A stretch of 64,000 nt of DNA from an uncultured Schlesneria sp. (GTDB taxonomy: Bacteria; Planctomycetota; Planctomycetia; Planctomycetales; Planctomycetaceae): NCBI GenBank assembly GCA_903899985.1, contig CAIULL010000131.1:1-64000 (forward strand), written 5' to 3'. How positions within the stretch are numbered: position 1 is the stretch's first letter; each line of letters begins with the position of its first letter. Below the pieces are notes generated by a model. It ran no database searches and was not told the DNA's origin. It saw only the letters and a list, made by a program, of their open reading frames with translations. A program made the translations under genes and the position numbers. Below, one piece after another: positions 17,335 to 25,959 of this stretch.

Positions 17335-19905
17335 ATGCCGATGCGACCTTGGTTTGCGTGTTTGTTTGGTTTGCTGATTGCGCTTCCCTCTGGTCTGCTC
17401 GCCGAAGACAAGAAGTCGGTTGATCCTCTCGACTGGCCTTATTGGCGTGGTCCCGAAATGAATGGGATTTCGCGAGAAAAGAATCTGCCTGATACGTGGT
17501 CACCGGATGGCGAGAACGTCATCTGGAGTAAAGCCGAACTGGGTACCCGGTCGACGCCGATCGTGATGAATGGAAAGCTTTATACGCTCGTTCGTCACAA
17601 TCCAGGGACGACCAAGGAAGCCGAGAAGGTCGTCTGCGCCGACGCCGCAACGGGCGAAATTAAATGGGAAAATATTTTCAACGTCTTTCTGACAGACGTT
17701 CCGGATACACGTGTCGGGTGGTCAAGTGTCGTTGGCGATCCCGCAACAGGAAATGTCTTTGCGCTGGGTGTTTGCGGCTACTTCCAGTGCATTGATGGCG
17801 AAACGGGAAAGACCATCTGGTCACATTCGATGAGCGAAGAATATGGAATGCTCAGCACTTATGGTGGGCGAACAAATTTTCCAATCGTCTTCGAAAATCT
17901 GGTCATTGTGAGTGGGGTTGTCATCGGATGGGGTGAGATGGCGCGGCCTGCTCATCGCATCATTGCCTTCGACAAGCGAAACGGACAGTCGGTTTGGTTC
18001 CAGAGCACGAGGCCGCTACCAGAAGACACAACCTATAGCGCTCCGGCGATTTCGGTCATTAACGGACAGGCTCAATACGTCATCGGATGTGGTGACGGCA
18101 GCGTTTATGGTCTGCAGCCGCGCACGGGAAAAATTCTCTGGAACTACGATGTCTCGCTTCGTGGCATCAACACGGCACCAACCATCATTGGAAGTACGGT
18201 CCTTTGCGGGCACAGCGAAGAAAACCTGGATGACACCGCCATGGGTGCTCTCTTTGCTGTTGACGCATCCAAAGCGGGCAACATCACGAAATCGGGCGAG
18301 CTCTGGAGGACGAAGGAAGAATTTATCGGTAAGACGGCTCCTCTGGTGATCGACGATCGAGTCTATTCTGTTGACGATGGCGGCATCTTTTTTGTCAACG
18401 ATTTAAAGACTGGAGCGCTCGTCGGGAAATCGAAAATCGGGACGATGGGTCGTGGTAGCCCGGTCTATGGCGATGGAAAAATTTATGTGGTCGACGGCAA
18501 TGGCCGGTGGTTTATTTTCGCCCCCGATGCAGCCAAAGGACTCAAGAAAGTTCATAGTTTGCGACTGGAACAAGGCGACGTGAACGCGTCACCGATCATC
18601 TCGCATGGCAGAATCTATCTTGCGTGCGAAACCATGATGTATTGTATCGGCAAGGCCGACGCGAAGCCGACGGCCGATCCTATTCCAGTGGCGGCTGTTG
18701 AGACTCCTGTTGCCGAAGACCAGAAGCCAGCAACGGCACTCGTCGTCCCGGTGGAATCACTGCTAAAGCCTAAGAACAAGCAACAGTATTCTGTCTACGT
18801 CTATAATGCAGCCGGACAGTATTTGAAGACGGCCGATCCAAAGGACGTCAAATTTGCGATCCAAGGACCCGGTACGATCGATGCTTCGGGTGTTTACACG
18901 GGTCCTGGCGGTAGTGTGAACGCTCCAGTCATCGTCAACGCCGAGTTGGGTGAATTGAAGAGTCAGGCCCGCATTCGAGTGATTCCTGAGGTGACGACAG
19001 AGACACCGTGGTCTTTCACTTTTGATGACGGACTTGTCCCGGTAACCGGGGTTGGAATTCGCTATCGTCACATCGCGATCGATTACGATTTCTATCGAGA
19101 ATTGAAAGCGAAGGATCCATTAGCGGCAAAGCTGTACATTGCCCTGACGACGCAATTTACTAACGTTCCTGCACCGAAAGCGACGTATGACGATTCGACA
19201 CCGGCTCAGGCATTTACTGGCTTTAAGAGATATTTAGGTTTGCTGGAATCGATAACAAATCAGGATCAGGCAAAAGAGAAACTCGACCCATCGCTGAAGC
19301 TGTTGCAGGAGCAAGGGGTGATCGCCGGTTTTGAATGGACAGGAACCGATAAGATTCCCATTCAACTTGTTGTCACCAAAGGGTCTCGAAAGGTGACAGG
19401 CAATGGGGTGATGTGCAAGATTACCACGATTCCGAAGGGGACTCGCAGCCAAGGCTGGCTCGGTCATCCGGGCTCGAAAAGCTACAGCATTCAGGCGGAT
19501 GTACTGGCGAATAAAGTCGATGCGGGAGCGGATGCTGACAAAAACGCTAAGGTACCGGATATCGGAGTGACCAATCAGCGTTATCGGTTTGAGATGATGG
19601 GTGCCGCTCAAAAACTCAAGGTCTACTCCTGGGTGCCACACGATCAGAAGGTCCATGAAGTGGATTTTGCGTGGGAACCAGAGGTCTGGTACACAATGAA
19701 GTTCATCGTGACCAATGAAGTGCAGAACGGGGAAAAAGTTTCGGTCTGCCGTGGTAAAGTTTGGAAACGTGACGATCCTGAACCATCGCCATGGTCGATC
19801 GAATGGGTCGACAGTCCCTCCAACGACAGTGGCAGCCCAGGTTTGGTTGGCAATGCAAAAGACGCCGAGATCTTCATCGATAACGTCAAAGTTGTGCCAC
19901 AGTAA
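17335..19905 (+). CDS. Secreted PQQ-type beta-propeller protein with a C-terminal extra domain
   Basis: The 856-residue protein starts with a signal peptide (RPWFACLFGLLIALPSGLLA). A PQQ-like/BamB-like propeller covers about 35-440, with repeated blades of the type GKLYTLVR, ATGEIKWE, TGKTIWSHS, TGKILWNYD. A Pro/Ala/Val-rich linker follows (about 445-480). Then come an Ig-like segment with GPGTIDASGVYTGPGG and a C-terminal domain (about 570-856) that resembles the jelly-roll part of planctomycete secreted proteins. ATG 17335 is preferred because AGGA lies 9 bases upstream of it but abuts ATG 17326. The product is likely periplasmic or on the cell surface. PQQ binding is not implied. A related gene follows after 77 bases. 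Confidence 0.85.
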   Translation: MPMRPWFACLFGLLIALPSGLLAEDKKSVDPLDWPYWRGPEMNGISREKNLPDTWSPDGENVIWSKAELGTRSTPIVMNGKLYTLVRHNPGTTKEAEKVVCADAATGEIKWENIFNVFLTDVPDTRVGWSSVVGDPATGNVFALGVCGYFQCIDGETGKTIWSHSMSEEYGMLSTYGGRTNFPIVFENLVIVSGVVIGWGEMARPAHRIIAFDKRNGQSVWFQSTRPLPEDTTYSAPAISVINGQAQYVIGCGDGSVYGLQPRTGKILWNYDVSLRGINTAPTIIGSTVLCGHSEENLDDTAMGALFAVDASKAGNITKSGELWRTKEEFIGKTAPLVIDDRVYSVDDGGIFFVNDLKTGALVGKSKIGTMGRGSPVYGDGKIYVVDGNGRWFIFAPDAAKGLKKVHSLRLEQGDVNASPIISHGRIYLACETMMYCIGKADAKPTADPIPVAAVETPVAEDQKPATALVVPVESLLKPKNKQQYSVYVYNAAGQYLKTADPKDVKFAIQGPGTIDASGVYTGPGGSVNAPVIVNAELGELKSQARIRVIPEVTTETPWSFTFDDGLVPVTGVGIRYRHIAIDYDFYRELKAKDPLAAKLYIALTTQFTNVPAPKATYDDSTPAQAFTGFKRYLGLLESITNQDQAKEKLDPSLKLLQEQGVIAGFEWTGTDKIPIQLVVTKGSRKVTGNGVMCKITTIPKGTRSQGWLGHPGSKSYSIQADVLANKVDAGADADKNAKVPDIGVTNQRYRFEMMGAAQKLKVYSWVPHDQKVHEVDFAWEPEVWYTMKFIVTNEVQNGEKVSVCRGKVWKRDDPEPSPWSIEWVDSPSNDSGSPGLVGNAKDAEIFIDNVKVVPQ

Positions 19906-19982
19906 TTCAACTTGCGATACGACCCCTAATTGCGCATTTCAATAACTGACGCCGGAAGACGATTTCACGATAAGGAATGACA

Positions 19983-21704
19983 ATGGTTTCACTTTCAACA
20001 AAAATCGCCGTCGTGGCGCTCGGTTTTGCAATCGCTGGTTCGGTATCAGGTGCCGACAAATTTAATCCGACCGACGACGCAATGAATTTCATCAGCAAGA
20101 TGAAGGTCAGCAAGTACGACTGGCCACAATGGGGCGGTTCCCCTCATCGCAATAACACACCTGCCGGTGAAAACATTCCATTCAAATGGAATCTCGAAAC
20201 TGGTGAAAACGTCCTGTGGGCTTCACCACTTGGTTCACAGACCTACGGAAACCCTGTCATAGCGAATGGCAAGGTATTTGTCGGTACGAACAATACTCAT
20301 GGGTACTTGAAACGATATCCATCGAAGATTGACCTCGGAGTTCTTCTCGCATTCGAGGAAAAAACGGGCAAGTTTTTGTGGCAGGCATCGTCACCAAAAC
20401 TCCCGACCGGTCGTGTTCATGATTGGCCGCAACAAGGGGTCTGTTCTACCGTTTATTGCGATGACAAGCGTCTCTGGTACAACACCAGCCGAGGTGAAGT
20501 CGTTTGCCTGGATGTCGAGGGTTTCCACGATGGCGAGAACGATGGGCCGTTTAAAGCAGAAGCCAATGAAAACCTCGATGAAGCCGATATCATCTGGCGT
20601 TATGACATGATGGGTGATCTCGGCGTTTCACAGCACAACATGTGTTCGTGTTCAATCACCTGTGTTGGGGATCGCTGTTTTGTCATCACTGGAAACGGTG
20701 TGGACGAAGGTCACATCAACCTTCCAGCACCAAATGCACCTAGTTTCATTTGCCTCGACAAGAATACGGGGAAATTGCTTTGGACCGACAAATCGCCCGG
20801 ATTGAACATCCTTCACGGACAATGGTCCAGCCCATGCGTGTTTGAGGCTGGCGGACGCGAACAGGTCGTGATGGGGGGCGGTGACGGGTGGCTTTACAGT
20901 TTCGACCCCGCTGGAGATGGCAAAGGGGGAGCCAAGCTGATCTGGAAATTTGACGGCAATCCGAAAGATTCTCTGTACGTACTTGGCGGTCGATCAACCC
21001 GAAATCACCTCATCAGTACGCCTGTCTTCTACGACGGCTATGTTTACGTAGGAATGGGAGAAGATCCTGAACATGGTGAGGGGAATGGCCATCTGTATTG
21101 CATCGATCCTACCAAACGGGGAGACGTGAGTCTCGAATTGGCCGTCGATGCTGAAGGGAAGGAGATTCCCCACAAACGGCTGAAAGCAGTCGACTCCAGT
21201 AAGGGTGAAAAAGCGATCCCCAATCCGAATACGGCCGCCATCTGGCATTACGATGTCGTCGATCGTAACAAAAACGGTAAGAAGGAATTTGAAGAAACAA
21301 TGCATCGCACAATGGGAAGCGTTGCAATTAAAGATGACCTGCTTTTCGTGACGGACATCGGGGGGCTTGTCCATTGTGTTGATGCGAAGAAAGTTGTCGA
21401 TGGAAAACCCGTCGTCTACTGGACTCACGACATGTTTTCGGCAGCTTGGGGTTCAGTATTAATCGTCGACGGTAAAGTCTACGTGGGCGATGAAGACGGA
21501 GACATCACCGTCTTCGAGCTTTCGAAAGATTTGAACGTTCTCGCCGAAAACAACATGATCAACTCACTCTATACGACGCCGGTTGTCGCAAGCGACACAC
21601 TTTTCATTGCCAATAAAAGCACTCTGATCGCCCTGAAAGCGGGAGCTAAGCTTAAAGGGGGCGTCAAACAGGGCTCAACCGAAGATGCTGGCGGCAATGA
21701 ATGA
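19983..21704 (+). CDS. Secreted PQQ-type beta-propeller protein
   Basis: The 573-residue protein has a signal peptide (about 1-22, ending SVSGA). It then shows WPQWGGSPHRNNTP, the opening motif of this planctomycete propeller family, and an eight-bladed-type repeat pattern (EKTGKFLWQAS, KNTGKLLWTDKS, YVGMGEDPEHGEGNGHLYC, KVYVGDEDGDITVFEL). ATG 19983 is chosen because AAGGA lies 7 bases upstream; an ATG two codons earlier is too close. It is homologous in type to the upstream gene and may share its transcript. coaE starts 28 bases after its stop. Function is unknown; the family is thought to act as periplasmic scaffolds or dehydrogenase-like proteins. Confidence 0.87.
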   Translation: MVSLSTKIAVVALGFAIAGSVSGADKFNPTDDAMNFISKMKVSKYDWPQWGGSPHRNNTPAGENIPFKWNLETGENVLWASPLGSQTYGNPVIANGKVFVGTNNTHGYLKRYPSKIDLGVLLAFEEKTGKFLWQASSPKLPTGRVHDWPQQGVCSTVYCDDKRLWYNTSRGEVVCLDVEGFHDGENDGPFKAEANENLDEADIIWRYDMMGDLGVSQHNMCSCSITCVGDRCFVITGNGVDEGHINLPAPNAPSFICLDKNTGKLLWTDKSPGLNILHGQWSSPCVFEAGGREQVVMGGGDGWLYSFDPAGDGKGGAKLIWKFDGNPKDSLYVLGGRSTRNHLISTPVFYDGYVYVGMGEDPEHGEGNGHLYCIDPTKRGDVSLELAVDAEGKEIPHKRLKAVDSSKGEKAIPNPNTAAIWHYDVVDRNKNGKKEFEETMHRTMGSVAIKDDLLFVTDIGGLVHCVDAKKVVDGKPVVYWTHDMFSAAWGSVLIVDGKVYVGDEDGDITVFELSKDLNVLAENNMINSLYTTPVVASDTLFIANKSTLIALKAGAKLKGGVKQGSTEDAGGNE

Positions 21705-21732
21705 TGCATCTCTTGGGTCTGAATTGCAGGAT

Positions 21733-22356
21733 ATGACATCCAAACACATTCCGGTCATTGGTATTGTGGGTGGGATCGGGTCGGGAAAAAGTGCCGTTGC
21801 CAACTGGGTCGCGGCACAGTCCGACGTAGCGGTGATTGATGCAGACAAACTGGGACACGATGCCCTGAAGTCGGATAACGTTAAAGACGCACTTCTTCGA
21901 CGGTTTAGCATCGATATTCTTGGAGCTGACGGGTCCATCAATCGGTCAGCTTTGGCCAGGAAAGTTTTTGGAGATCATCCAGAGCAGCTGGCGGCGAGGC
22001 ATGATCTCGAGCAAATTGTTCATCCTGAGATTGGTCGAAGGATTTCAGAAGACGTTGCTCTTGCGGCAGCTAACGGTCGAAAGGGAGTCATGCTCGATGC
22101 CGCCATCCTTCTCGAAGCAGGTTGGCGAAAGTTGTGTGATCTTGTGATCTTCGTAGACACTCCTGATGCCATACGATGGTCTCGCATTCAGAAAAATCGC
22201 AACTGGACGGAAGATGAGCTTCGGCGGCGCGAAGCCAGCCAGTGGAGCTTGGACAGAAAGCGTCAAGACGCGGACTTCGTTATCGCAAACGATCGCGATC
22301 TGGAGTATGCCGGCAGACAGCTTCTAAAAATCCTTGGAGCACGAGGCGTCGTTTAA
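21733..22356 (+). CDS. coaE: Dephospho-CoA kinase
   Basis: The 207-residue P-loop kinase carries out the last step of coenzyme A synthesis, phosphorylating the 3'-hydroxyl of dephospho-CoA. The Walker A motif GIVGGIGSGKSAVA lies at residues 10-23, followed by VIDADKLGHDAL and the LID-region pattern WSLDRKRQDADFVIAND near the end. The frame is open from 21685, which would overlap the previous gene. ATG 21733 follows GCAGGAT and matches the family N-terminus. Confidence 0.95.
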   Translation: MTSKHIPVIGIVGGIGSGKSAVANWVAAQSDVAVIDADKLGHDALKSDNVKDALLRRFSIDILGADGSINRSALARKVFGDHPEQLAARHDLEQIVHPEIGRRISEDVALAAANGRKGVMLDAAILLEAGWRKLCDLVIFVDTPDAIRWSRIQKNRNWTEDELRRREASQWSLDRKRQDADFVIANDRDLEYAGRQLLKILGARGVV

Positions 22357-22562
22357 GTAGCTTAATTTCAATTCTTAGTTGATTCTCACCTTGGAATTGA
22401 AAAAGAAGCGTTATGGTCCCTACAGGATGTATTTACGGAATTATCCGATTTTCCGTCAAATTCGATTCAAGTGACTCTGCGAATGGTGCCGATTCTGTTG
22501 TTGGGCTGCGTAGAGTTTGCGCGGCTTTATGGATTTTGAGTCGCTTCGGCACCAGGGATGAA

Positions 22563-22784
22563 ATGATGCGACATCGCCTTCGACTATTTACCGGTGAAGA
22601 AGAGACGACTCAGGCAGTTGCCGAGAATGTCACTGTTCGTTTAAGTGACATCTCGCGGGCTTTGCTCGACGCCGCTCGATGGAATCGGACATGGCTGGCC
22701 GATTTTGCCGATGATGAAATTCAGGTTTCAAGTGATCTTTACGAGATCATTTCCGCATACATGCGATTGCGGCCAGGTGCGTGA
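22563..22784 (+). CDS. Small conserved-looking protein of unknown function
   Basis: This frame encodes 73 residues from ATG 22563, or 123 from an upstream ATG at 22413. The second half reads like a real soluble helical protein (RLFTGEEETTQAVAENVTVRLSDISRALLDAARWN). The first 50 residues of the longer version do not. CAGGGA lies 7 bases before ATG 22563. It is on the same strand as coaE and the glycerate kinase gene, between them. I do not recognise a family beyond a vague memory of similar short planctomycete proteins. Confidence 0.5.
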   Translation: MMRHRLRLFTGEEETTQAVAENVTVRLSDISRALLDAARWNRTWLADFADDEIQVSSDLYEIISAYMRLRPGA

Positions 22785-22917
22785 CGAGGTTAAGCTCGAA
22801 GCAGTAGCGGCAGAAGTTGCCGGTTCGTTCAATCGAACCAGGTCGATTCATCGACTTCTCACATCGTGCCACTAGATGACTATCAGCGACCACTTTTCAT
22901 CTTTGGGATGACGATAA

Positions 22918-24276
22918 GTGACTCTGCGAAAACAGGCAGAGGCCATTTGGAGCGCGGGTGTCGCCGCAGTTGACTCTGCGACGCTGGTTCGTCGTGCGTT
23001 CCTGTGCGACCGTACTTCCATTACGGTCGCCAGTGAGAGGCTCGAAGTTGCTTCGATTGGTCGTATCGTCGTTGTCGGCGCCGGAAAAGCCGGGGCTGGT
23101 ATGGCCGCTGGTATTGAGTCGTCGCTCGGAAGCGGATTGGTGGAATCCAAGGTTGTTGGATGGGTCAATGTCCCTTCCGATTGCGTTCGACCATTGCGGA
23201 AGATTCATTTACACGCTGCTCGCCCTGCGGGATTAAATGAACCAACTTCTGATGGCGTGTTTGGTTGCCAGCGAATACTGGAGCTGGTTTCATCACTCAA
23301 TGCAAACGATTTATGCCTGGTGTTAATATCAGGTGGCGGTAGTGCACTTTTACCCGCCCCGGTTCCAGGAATCAGTCTGGAAGACAAACTCAAGGTGACT
23401 CGTTGCCTGATGCAATCTGGAGCCTCGATCCAGGAACTCAATACCGTTCGCAAGCGACTCTCGCTTGTGAAAGGGGGAGGCCTTCTGAGAGCGGCCAAGG
23501 CGGGAAGAATGATTGCTTTGATCATTTCAGACGTCCCGGGCGATCCTCTGGATATTATTGCGTCCGGGCCAACAGTCTGTGACACCGGCACCGCGAACGA
23601 CGCACTTGCAGTACTTCAGAAATATGCTGCCTGCACAGGTCACGATTCAACTGTATCGGACTCTGTTCGGAAGGTTCTGGAAGAGCAGACTCGAAATTCC
23701 GACTCGCGAAGTGTTCCCTCAATTGATTGTCGAAACTGCATTATCGGCAACAATCAAACGGCACTCGATGCGGCAGCATCCCATGCGCGATCGCTCGGGT
23801 TCGAAGTCCGCAACCTCGGTACGAATCGTCAGGGTATCGCGAGCGAAATTGGTTTCGAATTAGCAGAAACCTGTCTTCGCTCGTGCCAAGAGACTATGGG
23901 ACAAGGTCTGTGCTTTCTGGGCGGAGGCGAACCTGTTGTCAAACTGGCCGCGACCGATCTCCCTCGAAAGGGGGGCCGAAACCAGGAAGTGGCATTGGCG
24001 GCCGGTCACCGCTGGGCAAATGAGGACATCCGACGTTTCATCGTTTTATCCGGTGGGACAGACGGTGAGGATGGCCCGACCGATGCAGCCGGTGCTTTTT
24101 ATGACTCGGTAATCCAATCGAACGCCCGGGAACGTGGGTTACAACCGGGTAATTTTCTGGCGATTAATGATTCATACACCTTTTTCGATCAGGTGGGTGG
24201 ACTGATTAAGACAGGGCCCACTCACACCAACGTAATGGACTTGCAAATCGCACTCGTGTCTGGCGATGAAAAATGA
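22918..24276 (+). CDS. Glycerate 2-kinase (GckA/TtuD type, MOFRL family)
   Basis: The 452-residue protein has an N-terminal DUF4147 domain (VVVGAGKAGAGMAAGIE, LISGGGSALLPAP, LNTVRKRLSLVKGGGLLRAA). A C-terminal MOFRL domain follows (GGEPVVKL, GGRNQEVALAAGHRW, LSGGTDGEDGPTDAAGAF, TGPTHTNVMDLQIALV). Members phosphorylate glycerate at the 2-position, feeding 2-phosphoglycerate into central metabolism. GTG 22918 is taken as start; no ATG lies near. The stop overlaps the start of the next gene by 4 bases (ATGA), so the two are translationally coupled. Confidence 0.92.
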   Translation: MTLRKQAEAIWSAGVAAVDSATLVRRAFLCDRTSITVASERLEVASIGRIVVVGAGKAGAGMAAGIESSLGSGLVESKVVGWVNVPSDCVRPLRKIHLHAARPAGLNEPTSDGVFGCQRILELVSSLNANDLCLVLISGGGSALLPAPVPGISLEDKLKVTRCLMQSGASIQELNTVRKRLSLVKGGGLLRAAKAGRMIALIISDVPGDPLDIIASGPTVCDTGTANDALAVLQKYAACTGHDSTVSDSVRKVLEEQTRNSDSRSVPSIDCRNCIIGNNQTALDAAASHARSLGFEVRNLGTNRQGIASEIGFELAETCLRSCQETMGQGLCFLGGGEPVVKLAATDLPRKGGRNQEVALAAGHRWANEDIRRFIVLSGGTDGEDGPTDAAGAFYDSVIQSNARERGLQPGNFLAINDSYTFFDQVGGLIKTGPTHTNVMDLQIALVSGDEK

Positions 24277-24878
24277 CGGTCGTTTTCAAGCTCGGAGGCA
24301 GCCTGTTGACGTTGCCCGGACTCGTGGAAAAGCTTAGGACTGTCCTTGATCAATTCTCTGACAAAAATCGGTTGCTTGTGATTGGCGGTGGTGCGTCCGC
24401 AGATGTTGTCCGCGACTGGAGCCAGATTCATCAACTGAGTGACGAAATCGCTCATTGGCTTGCGATTGCCAGTACCGACTTGAATCGTCAGTTTATTGAA
24501 ACCTTATTTTCATATCGGTCAGTCAGCGATCGCGAGGAAGCGACTCGTCTTTGGTCTATCGACTCGTCACCGCTACTTTTGGATTGCAGCCGATTTGTCA
24601 AAAACGAAGAAGCAAAGTCGCGTGAACCGCTACCACATGATTGGAATGTGACCAGCGACTCGATTTCTGGTTGGGCGGCACTGCGATGGCCTGCGGATGA
24701 GCTCGTCTTGCTGAAGTCCGTCCCGACGCCCGTCAACATGACGGCTCAGGCGGCCGGTGAAAAATCCCTGGTCGACCCATACTTCTCTCACATTTCCAAG
24801 GATCTTCGAAAGATCTCATGGTGTAATCTTCGAGCAGCACAAATTGTCATCGAGCCGTGGTTGTTAAATTGTCGCTAA
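24273..24878 (+). CDS. Amino-acid-kinase-fold small kinase, MfnE-like (COG2054 type)
   Basis: The 201-residue protein belongs to the aspartokinase/uridylate kinase fold. Visible motifs are VVFKLGGSLL (nucleotide-binding Lys6), VIGGGASADVVRDW (about 36-49), SDEIAHWLAIASTD (about 57-70) and NVTSDSISGWAALRWPADELVLLKSV (about 126-151). The pattern AHWxAIxxxD with TSDSI resembles the archaeal-type kinase MfnE of methanofuran synthesis. Relatives of that enzyme are found in methylotrophs and planctomycetes with tetrahydromethanopterin-linked C1 metabolism. That assignment is inference. It overlaps the glycerate kinase gene by 4 bases. Its stop codon directly abuts the stop of the convergent purQ. 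Confidence 0.7.
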   Translation: MTVVFKLGGSLLTLPGLVEKLRTVLDQFSDKNRLLVIGGGASADVVRDWSQIHQLSDEIAHWLAIASTDLNRQFIETLFSYRSVSDREEATRLWSIDSSPLLLDCSRFVKNEEAKSREPLPHDWNVTSDSISGWAALRWPADELVLLKSVPTPVNMTAQAAGEKSLVDPYFSHISKDLRKISWCNLRAAQIVIEPWLLNCR

Positions 24879-25694
24879 TCATGCGAAGTAATCGATGCCG
24901 TTCTGAAACAGCTTCAACCCCGCACCGTTTCCTTCAAGGTTCAACCGCGTCCATTGAGGATGTTGAGTCGCAAACAGGAATCGTTCCGGGTGCGGCATCA
25001 AGCCCAGAATTCGACCACTTGGATCGCTTAAACCAGCAATGTCGGCAACCGCTCCATTTGGATTCGCCTCCCATCGTTCATTAATCGGGTTTGACGCCCC
25101 GTCGCTTCCCGCAGCCCAAGGCGCATACTGAATCGCGATCTGATGTTGATTTCGCCATGTTTCCACGACATCCGCACTGCGCGGGACAAGTCGCCCCTCG
25201 GCATGTGCGATGGGAAGGTCCAGTTCCGAGATGTCGCGTAGAAACACGTTATTCGAGCCACCAACTTTCAGATGGACCCATCGAGCGGTATATCTTCCAT
25301 TATGATTCCATGTCAGTGTCGCATCTGCATCGCTTCGATCAGATTTCCCCCAACCTGCGGCACCATAGGGCAATACACCTGCTTTCAGCAATGTTTGAAA
25401 GCCGTTGCAGATTCCCAGCACGAGTTTGTCAGCGGTTAGGAATTGGCGAACGACGTCGCCGAGATGACCTCGAAGCTGGCTGGAAAAGACGACCCCTGCA
25501 CCGATATCGTCTCCATAACTAAAGCCGCCAGGAATGCAAAGGATTTGATAATCTTCGAGAAGCGACGGTTGCTCGATGAGGCGAAACAAGTGGACTCGAT
25601 CCGCACGACCTCCGCAGGAATCGAACGCATAAGCCGTTTCGACATCACAATTCGTCCCGGGAGCACGCAAGACACAAACACGAGGCGACGCCAT
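24879..25694 (-). CDS. purQ: Phosphoribosylformylglycinamidine synthase, glutaminase subunit
   Basis: The 271-residue class I glutaminase supplies ammonia to PurL in step four of purine synthesis. The N-terminus is VCVLRAPGTNCDVETAYAF. The oxyanion region FSYGDDIGAG, the nucleophile Cys96 in LVLGICNGFQTLL and the C-terminal GLMPHPERF holding the catalytic His/Glu are all present. It is longer than the about 227-residue Bacillus PurQ, mostly through an insert in the middle, as in other long PurQ forms. ATG 25694 follows AAGGAACTGGTGGAAG. purL and purS are not in the window. Confidence 0.95.
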   Translation of the reverse strand: MASPRVCVLRAPGTNCDVETAYAFDSCGGRADRVHLFRLIEQPSLLEDYQILCIPGGFSYGDDIGAGVVFSSQLRGHLGDVVRQFLTADKLVLGICNGFQTLLKAGVLPYGAAGWGKSDRSDADATLTWNHNGRYTARWVHLKVGGSNNVFLRDISELDLPIAHAEGRLVPRSADVVETWRNQHQIAIQYAPWAAGSDGASNPINERWEANPNGAVADIAGLSDPSGRILGLMPHPERFLFATQHPQWTRLNLEGNGAGLKLFQNGIDYFA

Positions 25695-25959
25695 CTTCCA
25701 CCAGTTCCTTAACGGAAAACGACGACCTCCCGACAAATTCGTGACGACTGTCGATTCCAAACTTTGAGTCTGCATATCATACAAACATGAGGCTCGGTCA
25801 CAACAGCGGACATCGCAGCTCTCTTTTTAATCGGTAAGACGTCTGCTTCCACCCTGCGGTTATCCGATTCATTCAAAGCAAGATTTCCCCCGATGCGTGA
25901 ACTTCACCGACATGACAGGTATCCTGCAGATTCTTAAGTCATTAACCGAAGGATTTTCG

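Noticed and set aside
22413-22562. The longer start of the small protein between coaE and the glycerate kinase gene
   Set aside because: The extra 50 residues lack coding character and a ribosome-binding site; ATG 22563 is better.
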